Source: an uncultured Collinsella sp. (GTDB lineage: Bacteria; Actinomycetota; Coriobacteriia; Coriobacteriales; Coriobacteriaceae). From it: 30,961 nucleotides of DNA. Positions 23,869-30,961 of this stretch are shown piece after piece (within the stretch, counting starts at the first letter, position 1; each line of letters starts with the position of its first letter). Under the pieces are notes generated by a model. That model worked only from the letters and a program-made list of their open reading frames with translations. It had not been told where the DNA came from and did no database searches. Made by a program: the position numbers and the translations under genes. The DNA lies in the NCBI GenBank assembly GCA_900547125.1, contig URFU01000008.1, positions 1-30,961 on the forward strand, read 5' to 3'.

Positions 23869-23961
23869 GCCGCCTCCTTTCCGGTTGGTTTCCGTTTAGG
23901 TTACACCGTTTGACGGCGCTCCGCCGCGCTATCCTAGTGCAACCCTTACGAAAGGAACGCC

Positions 23962-25098
23962 ATGCGTCTGCCCATGAATACCTCGCTTGCCACGCTCAAG
24001 CCCTCCGGCATCCGTCGGATTAACGCGCTCGCTGCCCAGCACCCAGGGTGCATTGCGCTTGCGCTCGGCGAGCCCGATTTTTCCACGCCCGATATGATTA
24101 GCGCCGAGGTGACCGCCGCGCTGGGTCGCGGCGACACGCACTATCCGCCCAACAACGGTCGCCCCGCCCTGCGTGAGGCGTTGTCTGCTTACATGGGGGA
24201 CGCGGGCCTTATGTTTTCGGCCGATGAGGTCATCCTGACCGACGGCGCGACCGAGGCCCTGTCGGCAACATTCATGGCTATGCTTAACCCCGGCGACGAG
24301 GTCATCATCCCCACGCCGGCCTTTGGCCTATACGAGAGCATCGTCGTGGCCAACCACGTCAAAGCGGTCTTTTTGGATACGGAGCCTACGCAATTCCAGA
24401 TTGACGAGGACGCACTTCGTGCCTGCGTAACGCCGGCGACCAAGGCTATCGTCATCTGCTCGCCCAACAACCCTACGGGATGCATCCTCGACGCGGCATC
24501 GCTCGACGCCGTGGCACACGTGGCGGAGCAGGCGGGCATCTACGTGGTCTGCGACGACGTATATAACCGCCTGGTCTACGTGGACGGCTACGAGCGATTT
24601 GCCCAGCGCCACCCGGAGCTACGCGAGCAGACGGTGGTCATCGAGAGCTTCTCCAAGCCCTGGGCCATGACCGGCTGGCGCTTAGGTTGGCTCGCAGCCG
24701 CAGCCCCCGTCATCGCCGAGATCGCAAAGGCCCACCAATACCTAGTATCGAGCGCCGTCTCCTTTGAGATGGACGCCGCGGCCCGAGCCCTGACCGTCGA
24801 CCCAACCCCCATGCTCAAAGTCTACCGAGCCCGTCGCGAACGCGTGCTCGCAGCCTTAAACGCCATGGCCCTCGACGTAGTGGAACCAGCCGGCGCCTTC
24901 TACGCTTTCCCGAGCATCAAACAATTCGGCCTAACAAGCGAAGACTTCTGCATCAAAGCCATCAAAGAGGCAAACGTAGCCCTAGTCCCAGGCGACTGTT
25001 TCGGCACCGAAGGCCACATCCGCCTCAGCTACTGCGTCTCCGACAAAGATCTGGACGAAGGCCTAAATCGCCTGTCCACCTTCATTTCAACCCTGTAG
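23962..25098 (+). CDS. Class I/II PLP-dependent aminotransferase
   Basis: A 378-residue fold-type I transaminase related to aspartate/aromatic aminotransferases; the amino donor is uncertain. Markers are LALGEPDFSTP (33-43), YPPNNGRPALREAL, TDGATEALS, SPNNPTGCI (167-175), CDDVYNRLVY and the PLP lysine K232 in SFSKPWAMTGWRLGW. RLSYCVS supplies the C-terminal arginine that binds the substrate carboxylate. AAAGGA precedes the ATG. From about 24745 to the end, codon choice shifts toward A-ending codons (CTA, GTA, CCA, CAA, AAA, GAA), unlike its first two-thirds. Confidence 0.92.
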   Translation: MRLPMNTSLATLKPSGIRRINALAAQHPGCIALALGEPDFSTPDMISAEVTAALGRGDTHYPPNNGRPALREALSAYMGDAGLMFSADEVILTDGATEALSATFMAMLNPGDEVIIPTPAFGLYESIVVANHVKAVFLDTEPTQFQIDEDALRACVTPATKAIVICSPNNPTGCILDAASLDAVAHVAEQAGIYVVCDDVYNRLVYVDGYERFAQRHPELREQTVVIESFSKPWAMTGWRLGWLAAAAPVIAEIAKAHQYLVSSAVSFEMDAAARALTVDPTPMLKVYRARRERVLAALNAMALDVVEPAGAFYAFPSIKQFGLTSEDFCIKAIKEANVALVPGDCFGTEGHIRLSYCVSDKDLDEGLNRLSTFISTL

Positions 25099-25158
25099 CC
25101 ATCAGGGACGCAACACATCAGCCCACCGACCCAAGCATTATGAGTGGGGCGCGCCGGC

Positions 25159-25363
25159 CAACGGAAAACCGGGCTGCCCCATAGTTGACGCAGGCCGCGC
25201 CGCCGAAGGCCAGGCGCAAGGTTTTCGTAGATTCCGCACGAGCCGAAGGCCACTTAATGTGGCCTTCGTGCGAGCCCAGGACTTGACCGAGCGAAAACCT
25301 TGCGCCTGGCCTTCGGCGGAGCGTGCCGGATGGTGGAATTGTGTGCAGCCCGGTTTTCCGTTG
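25159..25363. repeat. 205-nt nested palindrome upstream of rplJ
   Basis: Three nested arm pairs are visible. The outer is 19 bp, perfect (25159-25177 with 25345-25363, starting CAACGGAAAACC). The middle is 28 bp, perfect (25200-25227 with 25292-25319, starting CCGCCGAAGGCC). The inner is CGAAGGCCAC/GTGGCCTTCG (25244-25253 with 25259-25268) around TTAAT. Segments between arms do not pair well. GCCGAAGGCCA recurs within it. No plausible gene lies inside. The outer right arm ends within the -35 of the rplJ promoter. Confidence 0.85.
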
Positions 25364-25389
25364 ACCGACGCTGGGGTCCCCGCCATAAT
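25361..25389 (+). promoter_or_regulatory. Promoter of rplJ-rplL
   Basis: TTGACC (25361-25366), an exact 17-nt spacer and CATAAT (25384-25389). Transcription would start about 25396, just before the L10 leader. Confidence 0.75.
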
Positions 25390-25410
25390 ACTTTCGGTTC
25401 ACGCACGAAT

Positions 25411-25483
25411 CCGCTGCCAGAGACAGCCGGTGCAAACGGGCATTGCCCGCGAGCTTAATGGGATATCCCGCCAGCCGAGGTGG
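25411..25483 (+). promoter_or_regulatory. Ribosomal protein L10 leader RNA
   Basis: The segment shows the landmarks known for L10 leaders: AGACAGCCGGTGC (25421-25433), CTTAATG (25454-25460) and CAGCCGAGGTGG (25472-25483), placed between local stems such as CGGGCATTGCCCG and GGGATATCCC. In the known mechanism, L10(L12)4 binds this structure and favours the downstream terminator. Recognised from memory of the family; a covariance search would settle it. Confidence 0.75.
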
Positions 25484-25503
25484 TCGAGTAGATATGTCTT
25501 CTC

Positions 25504-25540
25504 GCCCCCGTCGCTCATGCAGCGCGGGGGCTTTCTTTTT
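25504..25540 (+). terminator. Attenuator terminator in the rplJ leader
   Basis: GCCCCCG (25504-25510) pairs with CGGGGGC (25525-25531) and is followed by TTTCTTTTT. It lies between the L10 leader and rplJ, 66 nt before the start codon, the position expected for autogenous attenuation. Confidence 0.85.
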
Positions 25541-25605
25541 GGACATGCCCCCGTCACGTCCTTGTGGCGGACCGTGCCCGGAAAGAATTCGAGGAGGTGT
25601 AATTC

Positions 25606-26127
25606 ATGCCCCAGCAGTACAAAATCGACAAGGTTGCAGAGATCGAGTCCCGTATCGCCGAGAACGCCGGTCTGTTCGTCGTCAACTACAACGGTCTGAC
25701 GGTTAAGCAGGCTCAGGAGCTGCGTCATCAGCTTCGCGAGTGCGGCGCCGAGATGAAGGTCTACAAGAACAACCTGGTCAAGATCGCTCTCAAGAACCAG
25801 GAGCAGCCTGAGCTCGACGAGATCCTCGCCGGCCCCGTCGCTTATGTGTTCTACGAGACCGAGCCGGTCGAGGCCGCTAAGACCCTTAAGGACTTCTCCG
25901 CTAAGTCTAAGGGCGTCCTTGAGATCAAGGGCGGTATCTCCGACGGCAAGGCCGTTTCCGCTGATGATGTTAAGGCTATCGCCGAGCTGCCCACCAAGGA
26001 CCAGCTTCTCGGCCAGATCGCCGGTCTCATCTCCGGTTTCGCTCGCGACATCGCTGTCTGCGTCAACGGCGTTTCCTCTGGTCTCGCTCGTTCGATCCAG
26101 CAGGTCTCCGAGCAGAAGGCAGCCTAG
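25606..26127 (+). CDS. rplJ: 50S ribosomal protein L10
   Basis: L10 is the base of the ribosomal stalk that carries L7/L12 dimers. The 173-residue protein has KVAEIESRIAENAGLFVVNY, then YNGLTVKQAQELRHQLRECG and VYKNNLVKIAL (rRNA-binding domain), with the C-terminal helix LARSIQQVSEQKAA that binds L7/L12. AGGAGGT lies before the ATG. Expression is expected to be set by the leader and attenuator upstream. It is followed by rplL after 102 nt, but is separated from rplA by 21.6 kb. Confidence 0.96.
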   Translation: MPQQYKIDKVAEIESRIAENAGLFVVNYNGLTVKQAQELRHQLRECGAEMKVYKNNLVKIALKNQEQPELDEILAGPVAYVFYETEPVEAAKTLKDFSAKSKGVLEIKGGISDGKAVSADDVKAIAELPTKDQLLGQIAGLISGFARDIAVCVNGVSSGLARSIQQVSEQKAA

Positions 26128-26229
26128 CCGCTGTTTTCACCCGCGGCGGCAACGCCGCACCCCTGGCGCATTCGCGCCGTGTTTTAACTGATCTCCGTGC
26201 ACAGACACGGAAACCGAAAGGACTTAGAA

Positions 26230-26607
26230 ATGGCTAAGCTTACCACCGATGAGATCATCGATGCTCTTAAGGAAATGACCCTTCTCGAGGCTTCCGAGCT
26301 CGTTAAGGCTATCGAGGACACCTTCGGCGTTTCCGCCGCTGCTCCTGCCGCTGTTGTCGCCGCTCCCGCTGCTGGCGCTGCTGAGGCCGAGGAGAAGACC
26401 GAGTTTGACGTCGTGCTCGAGGGCTTCGGCGACAACAAGATCCAGGTCATCAAGGCCGTCCGTGAGCTCACCAACCTTGGCCTGAAGGAGGCCAAGGAGG
26501 TCGTCGAGGGCGCTCCCAAGGCTGTTCTCGAGGGTGCCAAGAAGGAGGACGCCGAGGCTGCCAAGGAGAAGCTCGAGGCTGCTGGCGCTGCTGTCACCCT
26601 CAAGTAA
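26230..26607 (+). CDS. rplL: 50S ribosomal protein L7/L12
   Basis: The stalk protein that recruits translational GTPases. The 125-residue protein has an N-terminal dimerisation domain (LTTDEIIDALKEMTLLEASE), an Ala/Pro-rich hinge (about 38-55) and the C-terminal domain (EFDVVLEGFGDNKIQVIKAV; LGLKEAKEVVEGAPK). The ATG at 26230 has AAAGGA 9 nt upstream. A strong terminator follows, so rpoB is not simply in the same transcript. Confidence 0.97.
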   Translation: MAKLTTDEIIDALKEMTLLEASELVKAIEDTFGVSAAAPAAVVAAPAAGAAEAEEKTEFDVVLEGFGDNKIQVIKAVRELTNLGLKEAKEVVEGAPKAVLEGAKKEDAEAAKEKLEAAGAAVTLK

Positions 26608-26634
26608 TCAGGCTTTCTCGCCAGATTTCTTTGC

Positions 26635-26667
26635 AGACGGGGTTCGCATTGCGAGCCCCGTCTTTTT
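26635..26667 (+). terminator. Terminator after rplL
   Basis: AGACGGGG (26635-26642) pairs with CCCCGTCT (26656-26663), extended inward by TTCG/CGAG, and ends in a T5 tract. It is 27 nt after the rplL stop. Confidence 0.93.
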
Positions 26668-26810
26668 CGTTTTGATCCCTCTATTTTGTTGGCTTGGCAT
26701 ACAAATTGCTGCCGTTTGCGGTGCTTTGGGGTCGCTACCGTTGGGCGATAAAATTGCACCATTCGAGCAATAATTTGCGTTGACCTGCTGAAGAATGGCG
26801 CTTGCCTACA

Positions 26811-26826
26811 TTAACGTTAATTAACG
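26811..26826. promoter_or_regulatory. Overlapping AT-rich palindromes upstream of galU
   Basis: TTAACGTTAA (26811-26820) and CGTTAATTAACG (26815-26826) are perfect, overlapping palindromes about 95 nt before galU. They could be an operator. TTGACC (26780-26785) lies upstream and TAAGAT (26831-26836) just downstream, but no correctly spaced promoter pair is evident. Apart from this and the rplL terminator, the 26608-26920 gap shows no gene. Confidence 0.4.
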
Positions 26827-26920
26827 GCGGTAAGATAAACCGGTATCGCAATTTGGTCTGCGGCCGCCGTGCCGCACGCACAGGGCGCATCCTGCGCCTG
26901 CGAAAGGATCCCTGAATACT

Positions 26921-27829
26921 ATGAAGGCAATCATCCCCGCCGCCGGTCTTGGCACGCGTTTTCTGCCTGGCACCAAGTGCACGCCTAAAGAGATGCTGCC
27001 GGTGCTCGACAAGCCGGTCATCCAGTACGTCGTCGAGGAGGCGCTCGACCCCGAGGAGGTCGACGACGCCATTATCGTCACCTCTCCCGGCAAGCCCGAG
27101 TTGCTGAGCTACTTCCAGCCCGATCGTTCGCTCGAGAACCTGCTGCGCGAGCGCGGCAAGGATGCTTATGCCGACGCCGTCGCCCATGCGGGCGGTATGC
27201 CGGTCGACTTCCGCTATCAGTACGAGCCCAAGGGCCTCGGTCACGCCATTCGCTCTGCCGCTGACGCTGTGGCGGGGGAGAACTTCCTGGTTCTTCTGGG
27301 CGACTACGTTGTGCCCAACCGCGACATCTGCGACAAGATGCTTGCCGTCTCCAAGGAGCACGGTGGCGCTTCTGTTATCGCCGTTGCCGCGTGCGCTCCC
27401 GAGGAAGTCAGCCGCTATGGCGTTATCGCCGGCGATCGCGTGGGCGCTCTCGAGGGCTTCGAGAATGCCGCCGACGACGAGCCCGGTGCCGTTTGGCGCA
27501 TCGGCGGTCTGGTCGAGAAGCCTGCCCCCGAGGCGGCTCCGTCCAACCTGTACATCGTCGGTCGCTACCTGCTGAGCCCGTTGGTCATGGACCTGCTGGC
27601 CGATCAGCAGGCCGGTAAGGGCGGCGAGATCCAGCTGACCGACGCCATGGCCCGCTCGCTCGACCGCGAGGCCATGTACGCCGTCGTCATCGACCCGCTG
27701 TCGGGCTACGATACCGGTACCCCGTCTGGCTGGATGGCCACCAACGCCCTTATGGCTGCAAGCGATCCTCGCTTTGCCGGCGCCTTCTGGGATGCCATCG
27801 ACGAGCGCGGCGGTTTGATGCGTAAGTAA
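26921..27829 (+). CDS. galU: UTP-glucose-1-phosphate uridylyltransferase
   Basis: Makes UDP-glucose from UTP and glucose-1-phosphate for cell-envelope glycans and the Leloir pathway. The 302-residue protein carries the nucleotide-binding start AAGLGTRFLPGTKCTPKEML, the VLDKPVIQYVVEEAL segment, FRYQYEPKGLGHAI, VLLGDYVV and VEKPAPEAAPSNL, all as in bacterial GalU. AAAGGA lies 12 nt before the ATG, a rather long spacing. It stands alone between two terminators, in the place where rpoB normally follows rplL. Confidence 0.95.
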   Translation: MKAIIPAAGLGTRFLPGTKCTPKEMLPVLDKPVIQYVVEEALDPEEVDDAIIVTSPGKPELLSYFQPDRSLENLLRERGKDAYADAVAHAGGMPVDFRYQYEPKGLGHAIRSAADAVAGENFLVLLGDYVVPNRDICDKMLAVSKEHGGASVIAVAACAPEEVSRYGVIAGDRVGALEGFENAADDEPGAVWRIGGLVEKPAPEAAPSNLYIVGRYLLSPLVMDLLADQQAGKGGEIQLTDAMARSLDREAMYAVVIDPLSGYDTGTPSGWMATNALMAASDPRFAGAFWDAIDERGGLMRK

Positions 27830-27849
27830 GCCTTCGGGCATCGACATTT

Positions 27850-27882
27850 ACGGGTGCGGACTTCGGTTCGCGCCCGTTTTTT
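27850..27882 (+). terminator. Terminator after galU
   Basis: ACGGGTGCG (27850-27858) pairs with CGCGCCCGT (27869-27877, one T-G pair) around a CTTCGG-containing loop and ends in a T6 tract. Confidence 0.92.
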
Positions 27883-28015
27883 ATAAGAGCTGCGATTGCT
27901 AGCCCTCTGTTCACAGAAAATATATGAACAGGTGTTCGATGCACATCAATCTACCTGCATGTTTTCTGTCGAAAAACTTTGCTACTCCAAAAACTCAATC
28001 ACGTCAAGGCTTTTC

Positions 28016-28043
28016 TTGCTCAACGGTCGGTACCTGATAAACT
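28016..28043 (+). promoter_or_regulatory. Candidate promoter of rpoB
   Basis: TTGCTC (28016-28021), 16-nt spacer, TAAACT (28038-28043), about 75 nt before the rpoB start. Upstream in the same spacer, TGTTCA (27908-27913) and TGAACA (27925-27930) form an inverted repeat of unknown use. Confidence 0.45.
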
Positions 28044-28116
28044 ATTAGGTTGCGATAACTGGCGAAGCTATGCCTCGCCAATCCACCGAGCATTTCCGTG
28101 AAGGAGGAAAAACCTG

Positions 28117-30961
28117 GTGACCTAAGCATACACTGCCACTGAGCGCAAGCGCGTCAGCTTCGGGAAAATCCCGGAGGCCATGGAGCTCCCCAACCTTATC
28201 TCTGTTCAGAGGGAATCCTTTGAGCGTTTTAAGGACGAGGGCCTTCGTGAGGCGTTCAAGGAATCCAGCCCCATCCAGAGCCAGAACCATGTTCTCGAGG
28301 TTACCTTCGGCGAGCATCAGTTTGGCGACCCCGCGCACACCGTCGAGGAGTGCCGCGAGAAGGACATGACCTATCAGGCCCCGCTTCTGACTGACGTCCG
28401 TCTCACCAACAAGGAGACCGGCGAGATCAAGGAGCAGCTCGTCTTTATGGGCGACTTCCCCATGATGACCGATCAGGGCACCTTCATCATCAACGGTACC
28501 GAGCGTATCGTCGTCTCGCAGCTCGTCCGCTCCCCGGGCGTGTACTACAGCTCCGAGATGGATTCGGGCAAGCAGATCTACAAGGCTCAGATCATCCCGT
28601 CCCGCGGTGCCTGGCTCGAGTTTGAGGTCGACAAGCGCGACCAGCTCATGGTCTCCATCGACCGTAAGCGCAAGCAGAGCGCCACGATGTTCCTGCGCGC
28701 CCTTGGCATCGCCGTCACCAACGACGATATCATCGAGCTGCTCGGCAACTCCGATGTGATCAAGCGCACCCTCGAGCGCGATACCGCCTTCACTCGCGAG
28801 GACGCCCTCATCGAGATTTACCGTCGTCTGCGTCCGGGCGAGCCTCCCACCGTGGATGCTTCCCGCAGCCTGCTCGAGGGCCTGCTCTTCAACCCGCAGC
28901 GCTACGATCTGGCCCGCGTCGGTCGTTACAAGGTCAACAAGAAGCTCAACCTCACCACCGAGGAAGAGGTCACGGTGCTCACCGACGAGGATATCGTCGC
29001 TACGCTGCGCTACCTGCTGTCCCTCGCTGCCGGCGAGCAGGGCTTCAAGGTCGACGACATCGACCACTTCGGCAACCGCCGCATTCGCACTGTCGGCGAG
29101 CTCGTCGCCAACCAGTTCCGTATCGGCATGAGCCGTATGGAGCGCGTCGTCCGTGAGCGCATGAGCTCCCAGGACATCGACGAGATCACCCCGCAGTCGC
29201 TCATCAACATCCGTCCGATCGTGGCCTCTATCAAGGAGTTCTTCGGTTCCTCGCAGCTCTCGCAGTTCATGGACCAGGCGAACCCCCTGACCGGTCTGAC
29301 TCACAAGCGCCGTCTGTCCGCACTCGGCCCTGGCGGCCTTGCCGGCCACAAGTCGGGCTCCAGCCGCCGCACCAACGTGCCGACGGCCGTCCGCGACGTT
29401 CACAACTCGCACTACAGCCGCATGTGCCCGATCGAGACCCCCGAAGGCCCCACCATCGGCCTGATCGGCTCGCTCGCCCTCTACGCCCGCGTCAACGAGT
29501 ATGGCTTCATCGAGGCCCCGTTCCGTCGTGTCGAGAACGGCGTTGCCACCGATCAGATCGACTGGATGACCGCTGACGAGGAAGAGAAGCACGTCATCGC
29601 GCCGGCCAACACGCCGCTCGATCCCAAGACCAACGAGTTCATCACGACCGATGCCGAGGGCAAGATCGTCCGTCCGCATACCGTGATCGCCCGTACCCGC
29701 GACTTCGACGGCTCCTTCGGCGCTCCCGCCGACGTGCCTGTCGAGGACGTCGACTACATGGACGTCTCGCCGCGTCAGATGCTCTCCGTCGCAGCCACGC
29801 TGATTCCGTTCCTCGAGCACGACGACGCCAAGCGTACGCTCATGGGCGCCAACATGCAGCGTCAGGCCGTGCCACTGGTTCACCCCGCCGCTCCCTATGT
29901 CGGTACCGGCATGGAGCGTCGCGCCGCCCTGGACTCTGGCGAGGTTACCCTGGCCAAGAACGCCGGCGAAGTCATCTATGCCGACGCCTCCAAGATCATC
30001 GTCAAGCATGCCGGCGGCATGGACGAGTATCACCTGGCCAAGTACCAGCGCTCCAACCAGTCCACCTGCATCAACCACCGTCCGCTCGTGCGCGTCGGTG
30101 ACACCGTTGAGCAGGGCGAGCCTCTGGCCGACGGTCCTTCGACCGATCATGGCGAGCTCGCACTGGGCCAGAACCTCACCGTGGCATACATGCCGTGGGA
30201 AGGCTTCAACTACGAGGACGGTATCGTCGTGTCCGAGCGCCTGGTGGCCGAGGACCTGCTGACGACCATCAATATCACCCGTCACGAGATCGACGCCCGC
30301 GACACCAAGCTCGGCCCCGAGGAGATCACTCGCGAGATCCCGAACCTCTCCGAGGACATGCTTGCCAACCTCGACGAGGACGGCATCATCCGCATCGGCG
30401 CCGAGGTCGGCCCTGGCGACATCCTGGTCGGCAAGGTCACGCCTAAGGGCGAGAGCGCTCTGACCGCCGAGGAGCGCCTGCTGCGCGCCATCTTCGGTGC
30501 CAAGGCTCACGATGTTCGCGACACCTCCCTTAAGATGCCTCACGGCGCTTATGGCCGCGTCATCGACGTCGTCCGCTTTAGCCGCGAGAACGGCGACGAC
30601 CTGGCCCCCGGCGTCAACGAGCAGGTGCGCGTCTACGTCGCCCAGCGTCGTAAGATCCAGCAGGGCGATAAGATCGCCGGCCGCCACGGCAACAAGGGCG
30701 TTATCTGTAACGTTCTGCCGGTCGAGGACATGCCCTACATGGCTGACGGTACCCCGATCGACGTTATCCTCAACCCGCTGGGCGTTCCTTCGCGTATGAA
30801 CGTCGGTCAGCTGCTCGAGTGCCACCTTGGCTGGGCTGCTGCCTGCGGTTGGGATACCGAGGATGCCGACTCCGACAAGTATGTCCCCGGTCCGTTCTTC
30901 GTCTCGACGCCCGTCTTCGACGGCGCCAAGGAGGACGAGATCGCCGAGGTCATCCGTCGCG
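28117..30961 (+). CDS. rpoB: DNA-directed RNA polymerase beta subunit, 3'-truncated, with TAA at codon 3
   Basis: The catalytic beta subunit of RNA polymerase. AAGGAGGA lies 8 nt before GTG (28117), but the third codon is TAA (28123-28125); from codon 4 (AYTATERKRVSFGKIPEAME) the frame is intact to the window end. The next in-frame ATG, 28180, has GGAGG only 2 nt upstream and would lose 21 residues. Visible parts: protrusion and lobes, rifampicin region (FFGSSQLSQFMDQ; HKRRLSALGPGGL) with wild-type-like D, H and S residues, MCPIETPEGPTIGL, GANMQRQAVP, GYNYEDGI-like GFNYEDGIVVSE, KGESALTAEERLLRAIFG and KIAGRHGNKG. After GPGGL the near-universal TRERAGFE octet is replaced by 16 residues (29341-29388). 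The C-terminus lies beyond the window. Confidence 0.93.

Noticed and set aside
23221..23913. Plus-strand 230-residue frame opposite the uncharacterised gene
   Set aside because: Lacks a convincing ribosome-binding site, whereas the minus-strand frame has AAAGGAGG at proper spacing.
25159..25363. CRISPR-like interpretation of the repeats before rplJ
   Set aside because: The repeats are inverted and nested, not regularly spaced direct repeats with unique spacers.
28045..30825. A 926-residue open frame on the minus strand across rpoB
   Set aside because: It mirrors a strongly coding, GC-rich plus-strand gene with clear RpoB motifs; its product is low-complexity (Leu/Val/Asp/Gly-rich) with no recognisable domain.

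Overview
The window reads as chromosomal DNA of a high-GC, Gram-positive anaerobe of the class Coriobacteriia, most likely Collinsella or a close relative. This is an inference from protein flavour, GC-rich codon use, the PTS EIIA, the FeoA-FeoB fusion, a sortase-type surface nucleotidase and the ribosomal gene arrangement; no database search was possible.

Layout. (1) 1-4090, plus strand: 3' part of tuf (EF-Tu), terminator, rpmG, tRNA-Trp(CCA), secE, nusG, rplK, rplA, terminator. (2) 4105-16100, minus strand: a coupled pair of metallophosphoesterase and cytosolic ParB-like/BMP-domain protein; a MscS channel; a surface 5'-nucleotidase; an ABC transporter of the TrpXYZ type (ATPase, permease, lipoprotein); a WYL-type regulator; asnS; and crr-like EIIA(Glc). 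(3) 16297-23207, plus strand: an alpha/beta hydrolase, a FeoA-FeoB iron transporter behind a tandem operator, a SotB-like MFS exporter, a GH13 glycosidase and a hypoxanthine/uracil-DNA glycosylase. An unrecognised minus-strand gene (23209-23868) and a class I aminotransferase follow. (4) 25159-30961, plus strand: a 205-nt palindrome touching the rplJ promoter, an L10 leader with attenuator, rplJ, rplL, galU and the 5' part of rpoB, which runs off the window.

The usual rplK-rplA-rplJ-rplL-rpoB block is therefore broken twice, by about 21 kb between rplA and rplJ and by galU between rplL and rpoB. Nothing in the 21 kb looks like an integrase, transposase or phage gene.

Notable points: two essential genes carry an in-frame stop (TAG at the P-loop lysine of tuf; TAA at codon 3 of rpoB), which may be sequence errors; RpoB has a replaced and longer fork loop 2; three related palindromes sit at the 3' ends of minus-strand genes, with compensatory changes between copies; and the G2 threonine of FeoB is missing. 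No CRISPR array, rRNA gene, prophage or insertion sequence was seen.
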